From Streptomyces altiplanensis (GTDB lineage: Bacteria; Actinomycetota; Actinomycetes; Streptomycetales; Streptomycetaceae), in NCBI GenBank assembly GCA_003719395.1, contig RHMC01000028.1:1-56572 (forward strand): a stretch of 56,572 bases of DNA, read 5' to 3'. The stretch's first letter is position 1; every line of letters begins with the position of its first letter. Positions 26,938-37,854 of the stretch are shown here, piece by piece. A program made the translations under genes and the position numbers. A model generated the notes under the pieces. The model saw only the letters and a program-made list of their open reading frames with translations. It was not told the DNA's origin and ran no database searches.

Positions 26938-27629
26938 TCACCCCTTCCTTGCCGGCCGGCCGACACGCACGGACAGGCGCGGCTGCCGGGCGAGCCCGAG
27001 CTGCTGGATGGCGGCCGCGACCGCCGCGTCCAAGTCGGCCCGTACCTCGCCGAGTTCACGGAAGTGGGACACGGCCCGCACGCCCACTTTGGAGCGCCCC
27101 ACCTTTACCCGTGCGGACTGCACGCCGGACACCTCCATGGCCCGGTCCCGCAGCATCGTCGCGGCGGCGGGACGGTCGAGTCCGGCCCGTACGTCGGCGG
27201 ACGTACGCCGCATGGGCAGAATCGCGCGCAGCCGGGCGTGACGGCGAGGAGCAGCAGCCACAGGCCGAGCGCCGCCAGGACGCCCGCGCCGACCAGCACC
27301 CACACGTCGTCCAGGGGCCGCGTCGCGAGGCCGTCCGCCAGTTCGCGGCGCCACTTCATCGCGGAGTGGCCGGCCCGTACCGCCGCGATGTCGTACAGCA
27401 GCAGACCGGTGCCGGCGAGCACCACCAGGGCGACCAGCGCGGCCGGCACCCGGCGGGCGGACCAGAAGCGTCCGGACCTCCCGCCGCCGCCCTGCTCCAG
27501 GGTCGGTACCGGGCCGTGCATCCCGGCGGCCGAGGACTGGCCGGGCCCGGGGGGACCGGGCGGGCCGGGGTGCCCCTGGGCGCGTGCGACGACGGGGAGC
27601 GGCTGCGTACGGCCGTCGGGTTCGCTCAT
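26938..27629 (-). CDS. DUF6286-type membrane protein of the Asp23 cluster, one frameshift
   Basis: About 230 residues. A Pro/Gly-rich N-terminal tail (residues 1-55) precedes two helices (VPAALVALVVLAGTGLLLYDIAA and WVLVGAGVLAALGLWLLLLAV). After a lost G near 27238 the cytoplasmic domain reads LRAILPMRRTSADVRAGLDR and VSGVQSARVKVGRSKVGVRAV, reminiscent of AmaP and Asp23. The ATG at 27629 overlaps the stop of the upstream Asp23 gene (ATGA). Role unknown; probably a second membrane partner. Confidence 0.75.
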
Positions 27630-27985
27630 CGGATCTTCCCCCGTTCCGCGTGGAGCGCCTGCGCCGAGTGCAACCGCTCGACCTGGACCGCGACCTCGGA
27701 CACTTCCATTCCCGCCAACGCCCGTACGCCCTGTGCGACACGGCGCCGCACCGCGCCGCACTGGCCGCCGATGTCGGAGGGGTAGCCGAGTTCGAGGACG
27801 ACGCGCACCCGTGCCGTGTCGTGGTGGACCGTCACCGTGGCAGACGGCGCCCTGCCACCCTCGGGCACCTCTCCGAGCGCCTCGCGCGCCGCCCGGGCGG
27901 CGATCTTCGCGACGACCCGGTCGGCGATCCGGGTCGCACCACGCTCGGCGGCCTCGACCTGACCGGCGGCCATCGCGGGGGTCAC
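27626..27985 (-). CDS. Asp23/Gls24 family protein (first copy)
   Basis: A 119-residue Asp23-like envelope stress protein. The domain shows GATRIADRVVAKIAARAAREA, a beta-rich centre (APSATVTVHHDTARVRVVLELG) and CGAVRRRVAQGVRALAGMEV. In Firmicutes Asp23 is bound to the membrane by AmaP. Its ATG overlaps the stop of the small membrane protein gene by 4 nt, and its stop overlaps the DUF6286 gene. Confidence 0.85.
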   Translation of the reverse strand: MTPAMAAGQVEAAERGATRIADRVVAKIAARAAREALGEVPEGGRAPSATVTVHHDTARVRVVLELGYPSDIGGQCGAVRRRVAQGVRALAGMEVSEVAVQVERLHSAQALHAERGKIR

Positions 27986-28173
27986 CTCGGCCGGTCGCCG
28001 CGTTCACGCACGCGGAAGAGATCGCCCGGTTCAAGATCGCCGTCGGCGAACCGGCCCACTACGAAGCCGATCGCGCCCAACGCCGCCACCAGCAAAAATG
28101 CTCCGAAACCGCCGAAATATCCGGCGAACCCGAGCGCCATGCCGGCCGCAAGGCCGACCACCGCCATGTTCAT
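27982..28173 (-). CDS. DUF2273-like small membrane protein
   Basis: A 63-residue protein that is mostly one Gly-rich hydrophobic hairpin (MAVVGLAAGMALGFAGYFGG then FLLVAALGAIGFVVGRF) with a charged tail (EPGDLFRVRERGDRPR). Small membrane proteins of this kind sit in Asp23/AmaP operons in both Firmicutes and Streptomyces. It starts 12 nt after the upstream Asp23 gene. Confidence 0.75.
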   Translation of the reverse strand: MNMAVVGLAAGMALGFAGYFGGFGAFLLVAALGAIGFVVGRFADGDLEPGDLFRVRERGDRPR

Positions 28174-28185
28174 CCTGCGCTCCCT

Positions 28186-28674
28186 CTACTGAAGACGTGG
28201 CTCCGGCTCGTCCTCTGCCTCGTCGGGCAGCTTCACATCACTGACCGCGATATTGACCTCAACGACTTCAAGCCCTGTCATCCGCTCCACGGACGACACG
28301 ACGTTCTGACGGACAGCGCGGGCGACATCGGTGATCGATACGCCGTACTCGACGACGATCTCCAGGTCGAGAGCCGTCTGCACCTCGCCGACCTCGGCCT
28401 TCACGCCCCGGGTGACGGACTTGGCTCCGCCGGGCACCCGGTCGCGGACGGCCCCGAACGTGCGGGAGAGACCGCCGCCCATGGCGTGCACGCCCAATAC
28501 GTCGCGGGCCGCGAGGCCGGCGATCTTCTCGACCACACCGTCGGCGATGGTGGTGCGCCCCCGGCCGGACGGGTCACCGCCACCCTGCTTGGTCATCGAG
28601 GGCTTGCTCCCTTCGTGGCCGGACCCGTCCTTGCCGGGGTTGTCGGGCCGGTCGCGCTGCGCGGCGTCAGTCAT
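28186..28674 (-). CDS. Asp23/Gls24 family protein (second copy, first in operon)
   Basis: A 162-residue protein. A polar, Gly/Lys/Asp-rich N-terminal 40 residues precede the domain RGRTTIADGVVEKIAGLAARDVLG, then VGEVQTALDLEIVVEYGVSI and VRQNVVSSVERMTGLEVVEV. It ends in a very acidic tail (PDEAEDEPEP). The ATG at 28674 is chosen over the upstream one since no conserved sequence lies between. It heads the five-gene stress cluster. Confidence 0.87.
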   Translation of the reverse strand: MTDAAQRDRPDNPGKDGSGHEGSKPSMTKQGGGDPSGRGRTTIADGVVEKIAGLAARDVLGVHAMGGGLSRTFGAVRDRVPGGAKSVTRGVKAEVGEVQTALDLEIVVEYGVSITDVARAVRQNVVSSVERMTGLEVVEVNIAVSDVKLPDEAEDEPEPRLQ

Positions 28675-28768
28675 GGCCGTTCGTCCCTTTCCGGGCGATA
28701 TTGTGCTCCACTGCACACATTAGGTGCGGTTGCCCGATCTCGCGCCGGGGATGCGGCAGGCTGGGGCA

Positions 28769-29525
28769 ATGGCACCTGACGGATGGACGCGGGCAGTACG
28801 GCAACGGCTCGGCCTGGGCAGACTGCTGCCTCTGGGCGAAGCGGCGGACGGCACGTGGCTGGCGGAGAAGGCGGCCGGTCCGGTTCTGCGGCGGGCGGCG
28901 GCGGAGGTCGCCGGCGTCGGTCTGGGGGCTCTGCGGATCATGCTCGTGGACCCGGACACGGCCGCCGAGCCCGCCGTTTCGCCGCCCCCGAGCGCGCTGC
29001 CGCCCGGGCCGCTGCGCATCGAGGCGGACTTCACGGCCACGGCCGGGGGCGAGCCGCTTCCGCAGCGGGCGGAGCGGCTGCGCAACGCGCGCGGAGGCGG
29101 CGTCGGCCCGGCTGGGACTCATGGTCACCGCGGTGGACCTGCGGGTGACGGACCTGGTGGAGGAGGGGCAGGAACCCGTCGCCGCCACTCCCCCGGACGA
29201 GGGAAACGACGAGGGGGACGAGGAGAGCGGCGAAGGCGGGGAACGCGACGGGGCGCACGGTGACGGCTCGCCCGCCGGAGGAGGAGGCCGCGAGCCGGGC
29301 GGCCGCGGAGGCCGCCACGGACGTCCCCGGCGTGGTGCGCCTGACCCGCGTCCTCGGCGCCCCGGTCCACCATCGCCGACGCCACGTACGTGTGGAGCTG
29401 GCGGTGGCGGCGGACCGCCGCACGCTGGCGGTCGCCCTGGCCGTGCGCAAGGCGGTCGCGAGGCGGTCGCGACGGTCCGGGGCAGCCGGCCCACCGTGGC
29501 CGTCCTGGTGACCGGCGTGGAGTGA
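28769..29525 (+). CDS. Uncharacterised Asp23-cluster protein, three frameshifts
   Basis: About 251 residues. The N-terminus DGWTRAVRQRLGLGRLLPLG and LRRAAAEVAGVGLGALRIML lies in one frame. The middle (LMVTAVDLRVTDLVEEG), then VPGVVRLTRVLGAPVHH with VRVELAVAADRRTLAVALAV, and finally VRGSRPTVAVLVTGVE lie in others, joined near 29092, 29265 and 29460. The VPGV...VRVELAV pattern looks like a degenerate Asp23 domain. I recall such Streptomyces proteins being labelled nucleopolyhedrovirus P10 family, which is probably only a name. It diverges from the cluster over 94 nt. Confidence 0.65.
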
Positions 29526-29526
29526 C

Positions 29527-30320
29527 TCAGTCGCCGATTCCCGCGAGGTCGCGGAGCCTGCGGGCCTGGGCGGCGCGCGCTCCGCGACGCGCTGTTCCTC
29601 GTACGTGCGCGAGGCCGCGCCCTGGAGGAGCGCCTTGGTCTCGATCACGGCGTCGCGCGGCGCGGCCAGCAGCGCGCCTGCCAAGTCCCGTACGGCGCCG
29701 TCGAGTTCGTCGCCGGGCACCACCAGGTTGGCGAGGCCGATGCGCTCGGCCTCCGCCGCGTGGACGAAGCGTCCGGTGGCGCAGATCTCCAGGGCGCGGG
29801 CATAGCCGACGAGGCCGTGCAGCGGGTGCGTACCGGTGAGGTCGGGGACGAGACCGAGGCTGGTCTCGCGCATGGCGAACTGCACGTCCTCGGCGACGAC
29901 CCGCAGGTCGCAGGCGAGAGCGAGCTGGAAGCCGGCACCGATGGCATGTCCCTGTACGGCGGCGACGGTGACGAGGTCGCTGCGCCGCCACCAGGTGAAC
30001 GCCTCCTGGTACTCGGCGATGACCGCGTCGAGGTCTTCGTCGGAGCCGCGTGCCAGGTCGAGGAAGGAGGGCTCACCGTCGAACCCCTCGGGGCTGAACG
30101 CCTGCCGGTCCAGGCCGGCGGAGAAGGACTTGCCCTCGCCGCGCAGCACCACGACCCGCACGTTGCCGGGCAGAGACCGTCCGGCTTCCGTCAACGCCCG
30201 CCACAGAGCGGGAGACTGGGCGTTGCGCTTGGCCGCATTGGTCAGGGTCACCGTGGCAACGGCGTCCTCGACGGTGAGTCGTACGCCGTCCTTGTCGAGC
30301 ACAGAGTCGAGCGAAGCCAT
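29527..30320 (-). CDS. Enoyl-CoA hydratase/isomerase family protein, one frameshift
   Basis: About 264 residues, crotonase fold. The oxyanion-hole segments are KSFSAGLDRQAF and VQGHAIGAGFQLALACDLRV, and the later motif MRETSLGLVPDLTGTHPL lies where one or both catalytic acids normally occur. A shift near 29580 precedes the last 15 codons (ARRLRDLAGIGD). Substrate unknown; fatty-acid or branched acyl-CoA turnover is likely. ATG at 30320. Confidence 0.87.
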
Positions 30321-30374
30321 GTGGCGCCTCCGGTTCGGGTGGCAGTCGTGCGGTCAGTAAGTGACTGCACAGTA

Positions 30375-30408
30375 ACCACCCGGGCGATCCTGCGATCGAC
30401 CGGGTGGT
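30375..30408. terminator. Hairpin downstream of gbn containing two GATC sites
   Basis: ACCACCCGG (30375-30383) pairs with CCGGGTGGT (30400-30408). The loop region holds two GATC tetramers (30386-30389 and 30394-30397). It lies between the gbn stop and the enoyl-CoA hydratase start and could terminate gbn. Confidence 0.6.
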
Positions 30409-30448
30409 CACCGCCCAAGAACCGGTGGGCCGGGCCCGCCCGGGGCTG

Positions 30449-30670
30449 TCAGGCCGAAGCGGCCTTCTTGCCTCGCGTCGCCCCGCCGCGTCCCCGCAGC
30501 GTGACTCCGGACTCGCTGAGCATCCGGTGTACGAATCCGTAGGAGCGGCCGGTCTCTTCGGCCAACGCCCGGATGCTCGCACCGGAGTCGTACTTCTTCT
30601 TCAGGTCTGCCGCGAGCTTGTCGCGCGCGGCGCCGGTTACCCGGCTGCCCTTCTTCAGAGTCTCGGCCAC
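30449..30670 (-). CDS. gbn: GATC-binding nucleoid-associated protein Gbn
   Basis: A 73-residue basic protein. It has a helix-turn-helix core, LAADLKKKYDSGASIRALAEE then TGRSYGFVHRMLSESGVTLR, and a basic tail, GRGGATRGKKA. The sequence and length match what I recall of S. coelicolor SCO1839 (Gbn), a small nucleoid protein described as binding GATC-containing sites and affecting development. The GTG start at 30670 is preceded by GAGGAGG. Several GATC sites occur in its upstream region. Confidence 0.88.
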   Translation of the reverse strand: MAETLKKGSRVTGAARDKLAADLKKKYDSGASIRALAEETGRSYGFVHRMLSESGVTLRGRGGATRGKKAASA

Positions 30671-31001
30671 CCGTGCCTCCTCAAGGAAGTGCGCTCTGAA
30701 CTCTCATGATCACCCCTTCCCGGCTTCCTGGCCACCCATTCGGCAAGGTCCGTACAACAAGGTTTGCCGGGAAGGAACCGCACGCCACAAGTGGAATAGA
30801 GAATTCCGTGGGCTTCCCGCCGTACGGCCGGACGGGGGACCGGGGGAACGGGCAGGTCAGCGCGGGTAAACGATCAGTGGAACGCAAAGGGCCCGTCCCA
30901 CGGGGGACGGGCCGCAATCCGGTGCATGACACGCCACGGTACGAGAGCCACTCACTCAGATGAAGGATCACCCGTAAGCCGAATGATCCAGCCGGAGTGG
31001 A
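30671..31001. promoter_or_regulatory. gbn upstream region with GATC sites
   Basis: This 330-nt stretch has no convincing gene. GATC occurs at 30708, 30872, 30966, 30985 and 31000, about six times what is expected at this base composition (roughly 0.8). A perfect hairpin for the ABC-F transcript lies at 30891-30912. The site at 30708 is 38 nt before the gbn start, where a promoter would be. Confidence 0.5.
30891..30912. terminator. Terminator after the ABC-F gene
   Basis: GCCCGTCCC (30891-30899) pairs perfectly with GGGACGGGC (30904-30912) around ACGG. It lies 90 nt past the ABC-F stop on the minus strand, and before gbn. Confidence 0.75.
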
Positions 31002-32599
31002 TCAGGCCAGGGCGACGAGGTCCTTGTAGTCGGGGCCCCACAGGTCCTCCACGCCGTCCGGCAGCAGGATGATCCGCTCCGGCTCCAGGGCGTCGACCGC
31101 GCCCTCGTCGTGGGTGACGAGGATGACGGCGCCCTTGTAGGTGCGCAGGGCGCCGAGGATCTCCTCGCGGCTGGCCGGGTCGAGGTTGTTCGTCGGCTCG
31201 TCGAGGAGCAGGACGTTGGCCGACGAGACGACGAGGGTCGCCAGCGCGAGACGGGTCTTCTCACCGCCGGAGAGGACTCCGGCCGGCTTGTCGACGTCGT
31301 CGCCGGTGAAGAGGAACGAGCCGAGCGTCTTGCGGACCGAGACGAGGTCGAGGTCGGGCGCCGCCGAGCGCATGTTCTCCAGGACGGAGCGCTCCGGGTC
31401 GAGGGTCTCGTGCTCCTGGGCGTAGTAGCCGAGCTTGAGGCCGTGGCCGGGGATGACCTCGCCGGTGTCGGGCTTCTCCGCGCCGCCGAGCAGGCGCAGC
31501 AGCGTCGTCTTGCCCGCGCCGTTGAGGCCGAGGATGACGACCCGCGAGCCCTTGTCGATGGCCAGGTTGACGTCGGTGAAGATCTCCAGCGAGCCGTACG
31601 ACTTGGACAGGCCCTCCGCCATCAGCGGGGTCTTGCCGCAGGGCGCGGGATCCGGGAAGCGCAGCTTGGCGACCTTGTCGGAGACGCGTACCGCTTCGAG
31701 ACCGGAGAGCAGGCGCTCGGCGCGCTTGGCCATGTTCTGCGCGGCGACGGTCTTGGTGGCCTTGGCGCGCATCTTGTCGGCCTGCGAATTGAGGGCGGAT
31801 GCCTTCTTCTCGGCGTTCTGGCGCTCGCGCTTGCGGCGCTTCTCGTCGGCCTCGCGCTGCTGCTGGTACAGCTTCCAGCCCATGTTGTAGACGTCGATCT
31901 GCGAGCGGTTGGCGTCCAGGTAGAAGACCTTGTTGACGACCGTCTCGACCAGCTCGACGTCGTGGGAGATCACGATGAAGCCGCCGCGGTACGTCTTGAG
32001 GTAGTCCCGGAGCCAGGCGATCGAGTCGGCGTCAAGGTGGTTCGTCGGCTCGTCGAGGAGCAGGATGTCGGCGTCCGAGAAGAGGATGCGGGCCAGCTCG
32101 ACACGGCGGCGCTGACCGCCGGAGAGCGTGTGGAGGGGCTGGCCGAGCACGCGGTCGGGCAGGCCGAGCGCGGCGGCGATGGTGGCGGCCTCGGCCTCGG
32201 CGGCGTACCCGCCCTTGGTGAGGAACTCCGTCTCCAGGCGCTCGTACTTCTTCATCGCCTTTTCGCGGGTGGCGCCCTGCCCGTTCGACATGCGCTCCTC
32301 GTTCTCGCGCATCTTGCGCAGGACCGAGTCGAGGTCGCGGGCGGACAGGATGCGGTCGCGGGCGAGGAGTCGAGGTCGCCGGTGCGGGGGTCCTGCGGGA
32401 GGTAGCCGACCTCGCCGGAGCGGGTGATGGTGCCGCCGGCGGGGGTGCCCTCACCCGCGAGGCACTTGGTGAGGGTGGTCTTGCCCGCGCCGTTGCGGCC
32501 GACGAGGCCGATGCGGTCGCCCTTGGCGATGCGGAAGGAAGCGGACTCGATGAGCAGGCGGGCGCCGGCGCGCAGCTCGATGCCGGAGGCGGTGATCAA
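31002..32599 (-). CDS. ABC-F family ribosome-associated ATPase, one frameshift
   Basis: About 532 residues, two ATP-binding cassettes and no membrane domain. The first has Walker A GRNGAGKTT, signature LSGGQRRRVELA and Walker B ILLLDEPTNHLD; the second GLNGAGKTT, LSGGEKTRLALA and VLLLDEPTNNLD. The Lys/Arg-rich linker (QREADEKRRKRERQNAEKK) is typical. ABC-F proteins act on the ribosome. The TTG at 32599 (giving MITASGIELRAG) has GGAG 8 nt upstream. A lost G near 32370 breaks the frame. Confidence 0.9.
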
Positions 32600-32810
32600 G
32601 GGAAAAACTCCAGGGCGGTATGGACGGCGGAAGGGACGGGCGGAGGGATTTCTTCGACGCCGTCTAATGCACAAGGAGAGTTGCCATAGACCCAGTCTAA
32701 CGGTCGGGCGCAACTACTTTTCGGACACGGGTTCCGCCCCCGCGACCGGGCCCTGCCGGGCCTCCGCGCCCTTCCGTCGTCCGACGGCCGGGGAAACGGA
32801 GGGCCGGGGG

Positions 32811-32828
32811 CCGGGGGCCCGCCCCCGG
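32811..32828. terminator. GC hairpin between the ABC-F and helical-repeat genes
   Basis: CCGGGGGC (32811-32818) and GCCCCCGG (32821-32828) are perfect complements with a 2-nt centre. The hairpin lies 18 nt after the stop of the minus-strand gene at 32846. Very G/C-rich, so part of the match may be chance. Confidence 0.35.
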
Positions 32829-32845
32829 CGGTTTCGCTGCACCCG

Positions 32846-34158
32846 CTACACCCCGCCCGTGTGCACCTGGAAGGCCGCCCGGCGCATGGCCTTGGCGAGG
32901 GCCGGGTCCGGGTGGGCCGCGGCCAGGGCCACCAGGACCTGGACGGTCCGCGGGTGGCGACGGCGCGGACCTCGTCGAGCAGGGCGGCACGGTCGACTGC
33001 ACGGCGGCGTCGAGATGGCGCACCAGCAGCTGGATGTCGCCGTGGTCGGCGACGGCCGCGGCGGTGTCCACCCAGAGCCAGGTGGACTCCTCGCGGGTGA
33101 GGATCTCGTGGACGTCCTCGGGGTCGGCGCCCTCGTACTCCGCCAGCCACAGCAGGGCGTAGGGGCGCAGCGAACTGTCGTCGGCCGCGGCCCGTACGCC
33201 GGACTCCGCCGGGGCGCCGACCACCCGCAGCGCGTCGAAGGCGAGTCCGCGCAGCAGCGCGTCCTCGCCGCGGGCGGCTTCGAGGAGCTCGGTGACGGCG
33301 CTGGAGACGGTGCGGGCGGCGAGCCAGGCGCGGTACTCGCACGGGCGGGGCCCGGGGTCAGGCGGGCGCAGCCGCGCAGCATGTCCTCGGCGGACTGCTC
33401 GATGTTCCCGGCGGGGCTCTGGGCCGCGACGCAGATCTGCTCCAGCTTGACCCACACCGCCCAGTTGCCGAGCGCGGTGAGGGTGGCGATTCCGGGGCCC
33501 AGGGTCAGGGCGCCAACGGCCGCCTGGCCTTCCAGGGCCCAGTCGAGGAGGAGGGAGAGGGGGGCGTCCGGGGCCGCGGGAGCGGGGAGCGGCTGGGAGT
33601 CGTAGGGGACCTCGCAGCGCTCTTCGCGGAGCTCGACGACGCGCTGTTCGAGCAGGTCGAGCAGCGCCGGCACCTGAACGGGGCCGGCCGAGAGCTGGAG
33701 GAGGGAGAGCACCTGGGGAAGGGCTTCCACGACCTCGGCGACGGACGTGCCGGTGATGCCCTCCGGGGCGGGGTGGACGATCGACCAGGCGTCGAAGAGC
33801 GCGACCCAGCCGCGCAGGACGGCCGCGTCGTCGCGGTCCCAGGCGCGCAGCCGCCAGCCCGGGCGGGCGCGGTCGCCGTGCAGTTCGATCAGGCCGGCGA
33901 GCCTGGCCCTGTCCCAGCCCGCGCAGACCTGCGCCGGCGTCAGACCCAGCTCGGACGCGGCCTGTTGGGCGGCCGCGGCAGAGAGGGTGCCGTCCCGGCC
34001 GGGCCCGACGTGGGACTTTCCGCCGCGCGCGACGGAGAGGCCCAGCGTGCGACCCGTACGGCGTCGGCGAGCACGGCCCTGGCCTGACGGGCCAGTTCCG
34101 CGGAGGGCGGGGTGCCCTCTGGGGGCCTCGGGGCCGGGCGGGTACGCCGGTTCGTCAC
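32846..34158 (-). CDS. Hypothetical helical (HEAT-like) protein, several frameshifts
   Basis: About 437 residues if joined. The order is LARQARAVLADAVRVARWA, LTPAQVCAGWDRARLAGLIELHGD, WVALFDAWSIVHP, LLDLLEQRVVELREERCEVP, ITELL-type helices (SSAVTELLEAARGEDALLRG), YALLWLAEYEGADPEDVHEIL, IQLLVRHLDAAVQ and VQVLVALAAAHPDPALAKAMRR. Repeated amphipathic helices and the AAHPDPALAKAMRRAA end suggest HEAT-like repeats. Frames change near 34045, 33355, 32985 and 32955. The GTG at 34158 is a guess. Function unknown. Confidence 0.65.
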
Positions 34159-34323
34159 GGCCTGGGGCCCGCCCTGGGAAGCCAGGGGGAGGGCAGCGGC
34201 GAGGGGTCGCGGGCGGACAAGTCGGAGCCTGGAGTCGCGCGGTGTACGGGACGTCACGGGGAGCAGTCTCGCCGCTGACGCCCCGAAAGCCCAAACGGAA
34301 TCGAACTCGCCGCTCATGGGCCT

Positions 34324-34359
34324 GTTCACAGGCGCGTTCACAGGCGCGTTCACAGGCAC
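34324..34359. repeat. 12-bp tandem repeat, three copies
   Basis: GTTCACAGGCGC occurs three times in a row (the last copy GTTCACAGGCAC) in the 276-nt gap between the helical-repeat gene and the hydrolase gene. The gap otherwise shows no gene. The repeat number may vary between strains. Confidence 0.7.
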
Positions 34360-34434
34360 CGCCCGGCCGGAACATTTCCCCGCCCGCCTCTTCCCGCCGC
34401 GACGGCCCTCGGCCTCGCCGCGTACGGGCAGGTA

Positions 34435-35560
34435 CTACATCAAAGGGGTCAGGAAGCGGCGCAGGGTCTCTTCGTAGGTGGCCGGATCGGCGTTCCACAT
34501 GGCCGCATGGGGCGCGCGCGGGACGGTGTGGAGCACCGCCAGCTCGGGGAGGAGCCGCGCGAGCTCCCGCGAGTGCCACGGGGCCACGGCGTCGTCCGGG
34601 CCGTGGATGATCAGCGTGGGCACGCGCAGCCCTCCGGGGCCGGTCGCCTCGCGCAGGCGGTCGCCGCGCAGTCCCGTGCTGCCCTGCACGGCCCTGACGG
34701 CGAGCGGGAGGAGCACGCCCGGCGTGTGCCGGGCGGCGGCCAGGGCCCGCACCGTGGCCTCCCAGTCGAGGACCGGGGCGTCGAGCATGACGCCGCTGAC
34801 GCGGTCACGGAGCGGGGAGCGCACCGCGGCGTGCACGGTCATGGCCGCGCCGGTGGACCAGCCGTGCAGGATGACGCGCTCCGCGCCGCGCCGGACGGCG
34901 TAGCGGATCGCGGAGTCCACGTCGCGCCACTCGGAGTCGCCGAGGTGGCCGAGACCGCCCGGCGGCCTGGGGGCACCGGCATCGCCCCGGTAGGCGAGGT
35001 CGAGGACGGGAAGCTGCTGGCCCAGCAGGAAGGGCAGGATGTTCATGGGGTGTGCGCGGGTGGTGCCGAGGCCGTGCACGGTGATCACCCAGGTGTCGCG
35101 GGTGCCCGGCAGGAACCAGGCGGGCAGTGCGCCGAGTTCTCCGGGGACGTCCACGTCGGTGTGGTCGAGGCCGAGTGCGGTGCGCGGATCACCGACGTAC
35201 ACCTGCGGGGTGAGCCGCACCCTGGTGCCCGGGCCGAGCGTGCCGTGGCTGACGCGTTCCAGGCGGCGTACGACGGTGTCCGCGGTGTGCGGCGCGTCGT
35301 CGAGGACGGGGCCGACGACGGCGTGGACGCCGAGCCCCTCGATGCCGTACGTGCCGGGACGCAGCGACGCCAGGCAGCGGGTCAGGGTGATCCGTCCCGC
35401 CGCGGTGGCGTGCACGGTGAGCCGGGGGTCGCGGGGCAGCGGCCTGCCGGACGACGCTTTGAGTGCGGCGTCGCCGGCATAGCGGCCGACCGCGACCGAT
35501 GGCCGCGCCGACGCCGAGGAGTGTGGTGACGGCCGCTGCCGTCGCTGTAGCCGGGCGCAC
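34435..35560 (-). CDS. Alpha/beta hydrolase, one frameshift
   Basis: About 375 residues. An N-terminal helix (TAAAVTTLLGVGAAI) may anchor or export the protein. The hydrolase fold has the HG dipeptide in VITVHGLGTT, the nucleophile elbow GWSTGA, an acid in LIIHGPDDAVAP and the final His in APHAAMW. The first 20 residues are in another frame, joined near 35500 by an extra G. The GTG at 35560 is chosen. Substrate unknown. Confidence 0.82.
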
Positions 35561-35625
35561 CGCTCCAGTGTCCGCACAGGAGGGGCCCGGGGCCAGTGGG
35601 CGGGGCCGGACGGCCGCGTGTCGGG

Positions 35626-36302
35626 TCAGCCGGGCTGGCCGTAGCCGCTCAGCTTCTCCTGTACTTCGCGCAGCTGTCCGGCGGAGAGCAGGGACGGTTC
35701 GCGCCCCGGCACCGAGCTCGCGGTGAGCCAGAGCCTGCACATCCACTCCAGCTGCGCGGTGCGGTCGTAGGCCTGGTCGAGGGTGTCCCCGTAGGTCACG
35801 GTGCCGTGGTTGCGCAGCAGGCAGCCGGAGCGGTCGCGCAGGGCTTCGAGCATGTTCTCGGCCAGCTCCGGCGATCCGTACGTGGCGTACGGGGCGGTGC
35901 GGACGGGGCCGCCGAGGGCCGCGGCCATGTAGTGCACGAGGGGCAGCTCGGCGACGAGGGTGGAGACGGCCGTGGCGTGCACGGCGTGGGTGTGGACCAC
36001 GGCTCCGGCGGCGGTGGTGCGGTAGACCGCGAGGTGCATCGGGAGCTCGCTGGTCGGGACGAGGCCGCCGAGGACCTGGTTCCCGTCGAGGTCGACGCGA
36101 CGGCGTCCTTTGGCCGCAGCCGGTCGTACGGGACTCCGCTCGGGGTGACGAGGACCAGCTCCCCGACCCGTACGGAGACATTGCCTGAGGTGCCGACCAC
36201 CAGCCCTTCCCGCACCGTCCTGCGGGCCGTGGCCACCAGGTCGTCCCATGCCCGTTCGATCGCGTCCCGCGCGTCGCGCGCGTCCTGCCGCTGCTCAGCC
36301 AT
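35626..36302 (-). CDS. Class II aldolase/adducin family protein, one frameshift
   Basis: About 225 residues, L-fuculose-phosphate aldolase-like. Key pieces are GLVVGTSGNVSVRVGELVLVTPSGVPYDRL, the zinc ligands HTHAVH and a later His in LLRNHGTVTYG, and a Glu in TSELPMHLAVY. Frames join near 36098. The enzyme probably cleaves or epimerises a sugar phosphate. It starts at ATG 36302 and faces the pit gene across 274 nt. Confidence 0.87.
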
Positions 36303-36507
36303 GCGGAGATCCTGCCAGCAGGGCCGGAGGGCGGGAGAGGGAGCCTGCCGGGGTGACCAGGATCTCTTCGGCGGCTCCCCGGCCGGGCTCAAGGGGCTCG
36401 CGAGGTGCTGGAGGCCCCTGTTTGCGGCCGCCCACCGCCGGCCTCCGCCGTTCCGGCACAACCGGAATGACGGCGATGTGTTCCGGGTCACCACACCGCC
36501 CGCCCCA

Positions 36508-36535
36508 GTTCACCTTCCGTTCATCCAGGTTGCCT
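36508..36535 (+). promoter_or_regulatory. PHO-box-like direct repeats upstream of pit
   Basis: GTTCACC (36508-36514) is followed 11 nt later by GTTCATC (36519-36525), then a weaker GTTGCCT (36529-36535). Eleven-nucleotide units with GTTCACC are the known PhoP-binding pattern in Streptomyces. The site lies 42-69 nt before the ATG of a phosphate transporter, as expected. Confidence 0.7.
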
Positions 36536-36576
36536 ACGGTCCACGTGCCACTGACCTCAAACGATTGCCTGGGTAA

Positions 36577-37836
<1,260 letters not shown>

Positions 37837-37854
37837 GGACAGAGGACAGATCGC

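Noticed and set aside
30681..30971. 96-codon minus frame between gbn and the ABC-F gene
   Set aside because: No protein-like pattern, and it contains the ABC-F terminator hairpin.
34324..34359. Tandem repeats considered as a CRISPR array
   Set aside because: Units are only 12 bp with no spacers, and no cas gene is near.
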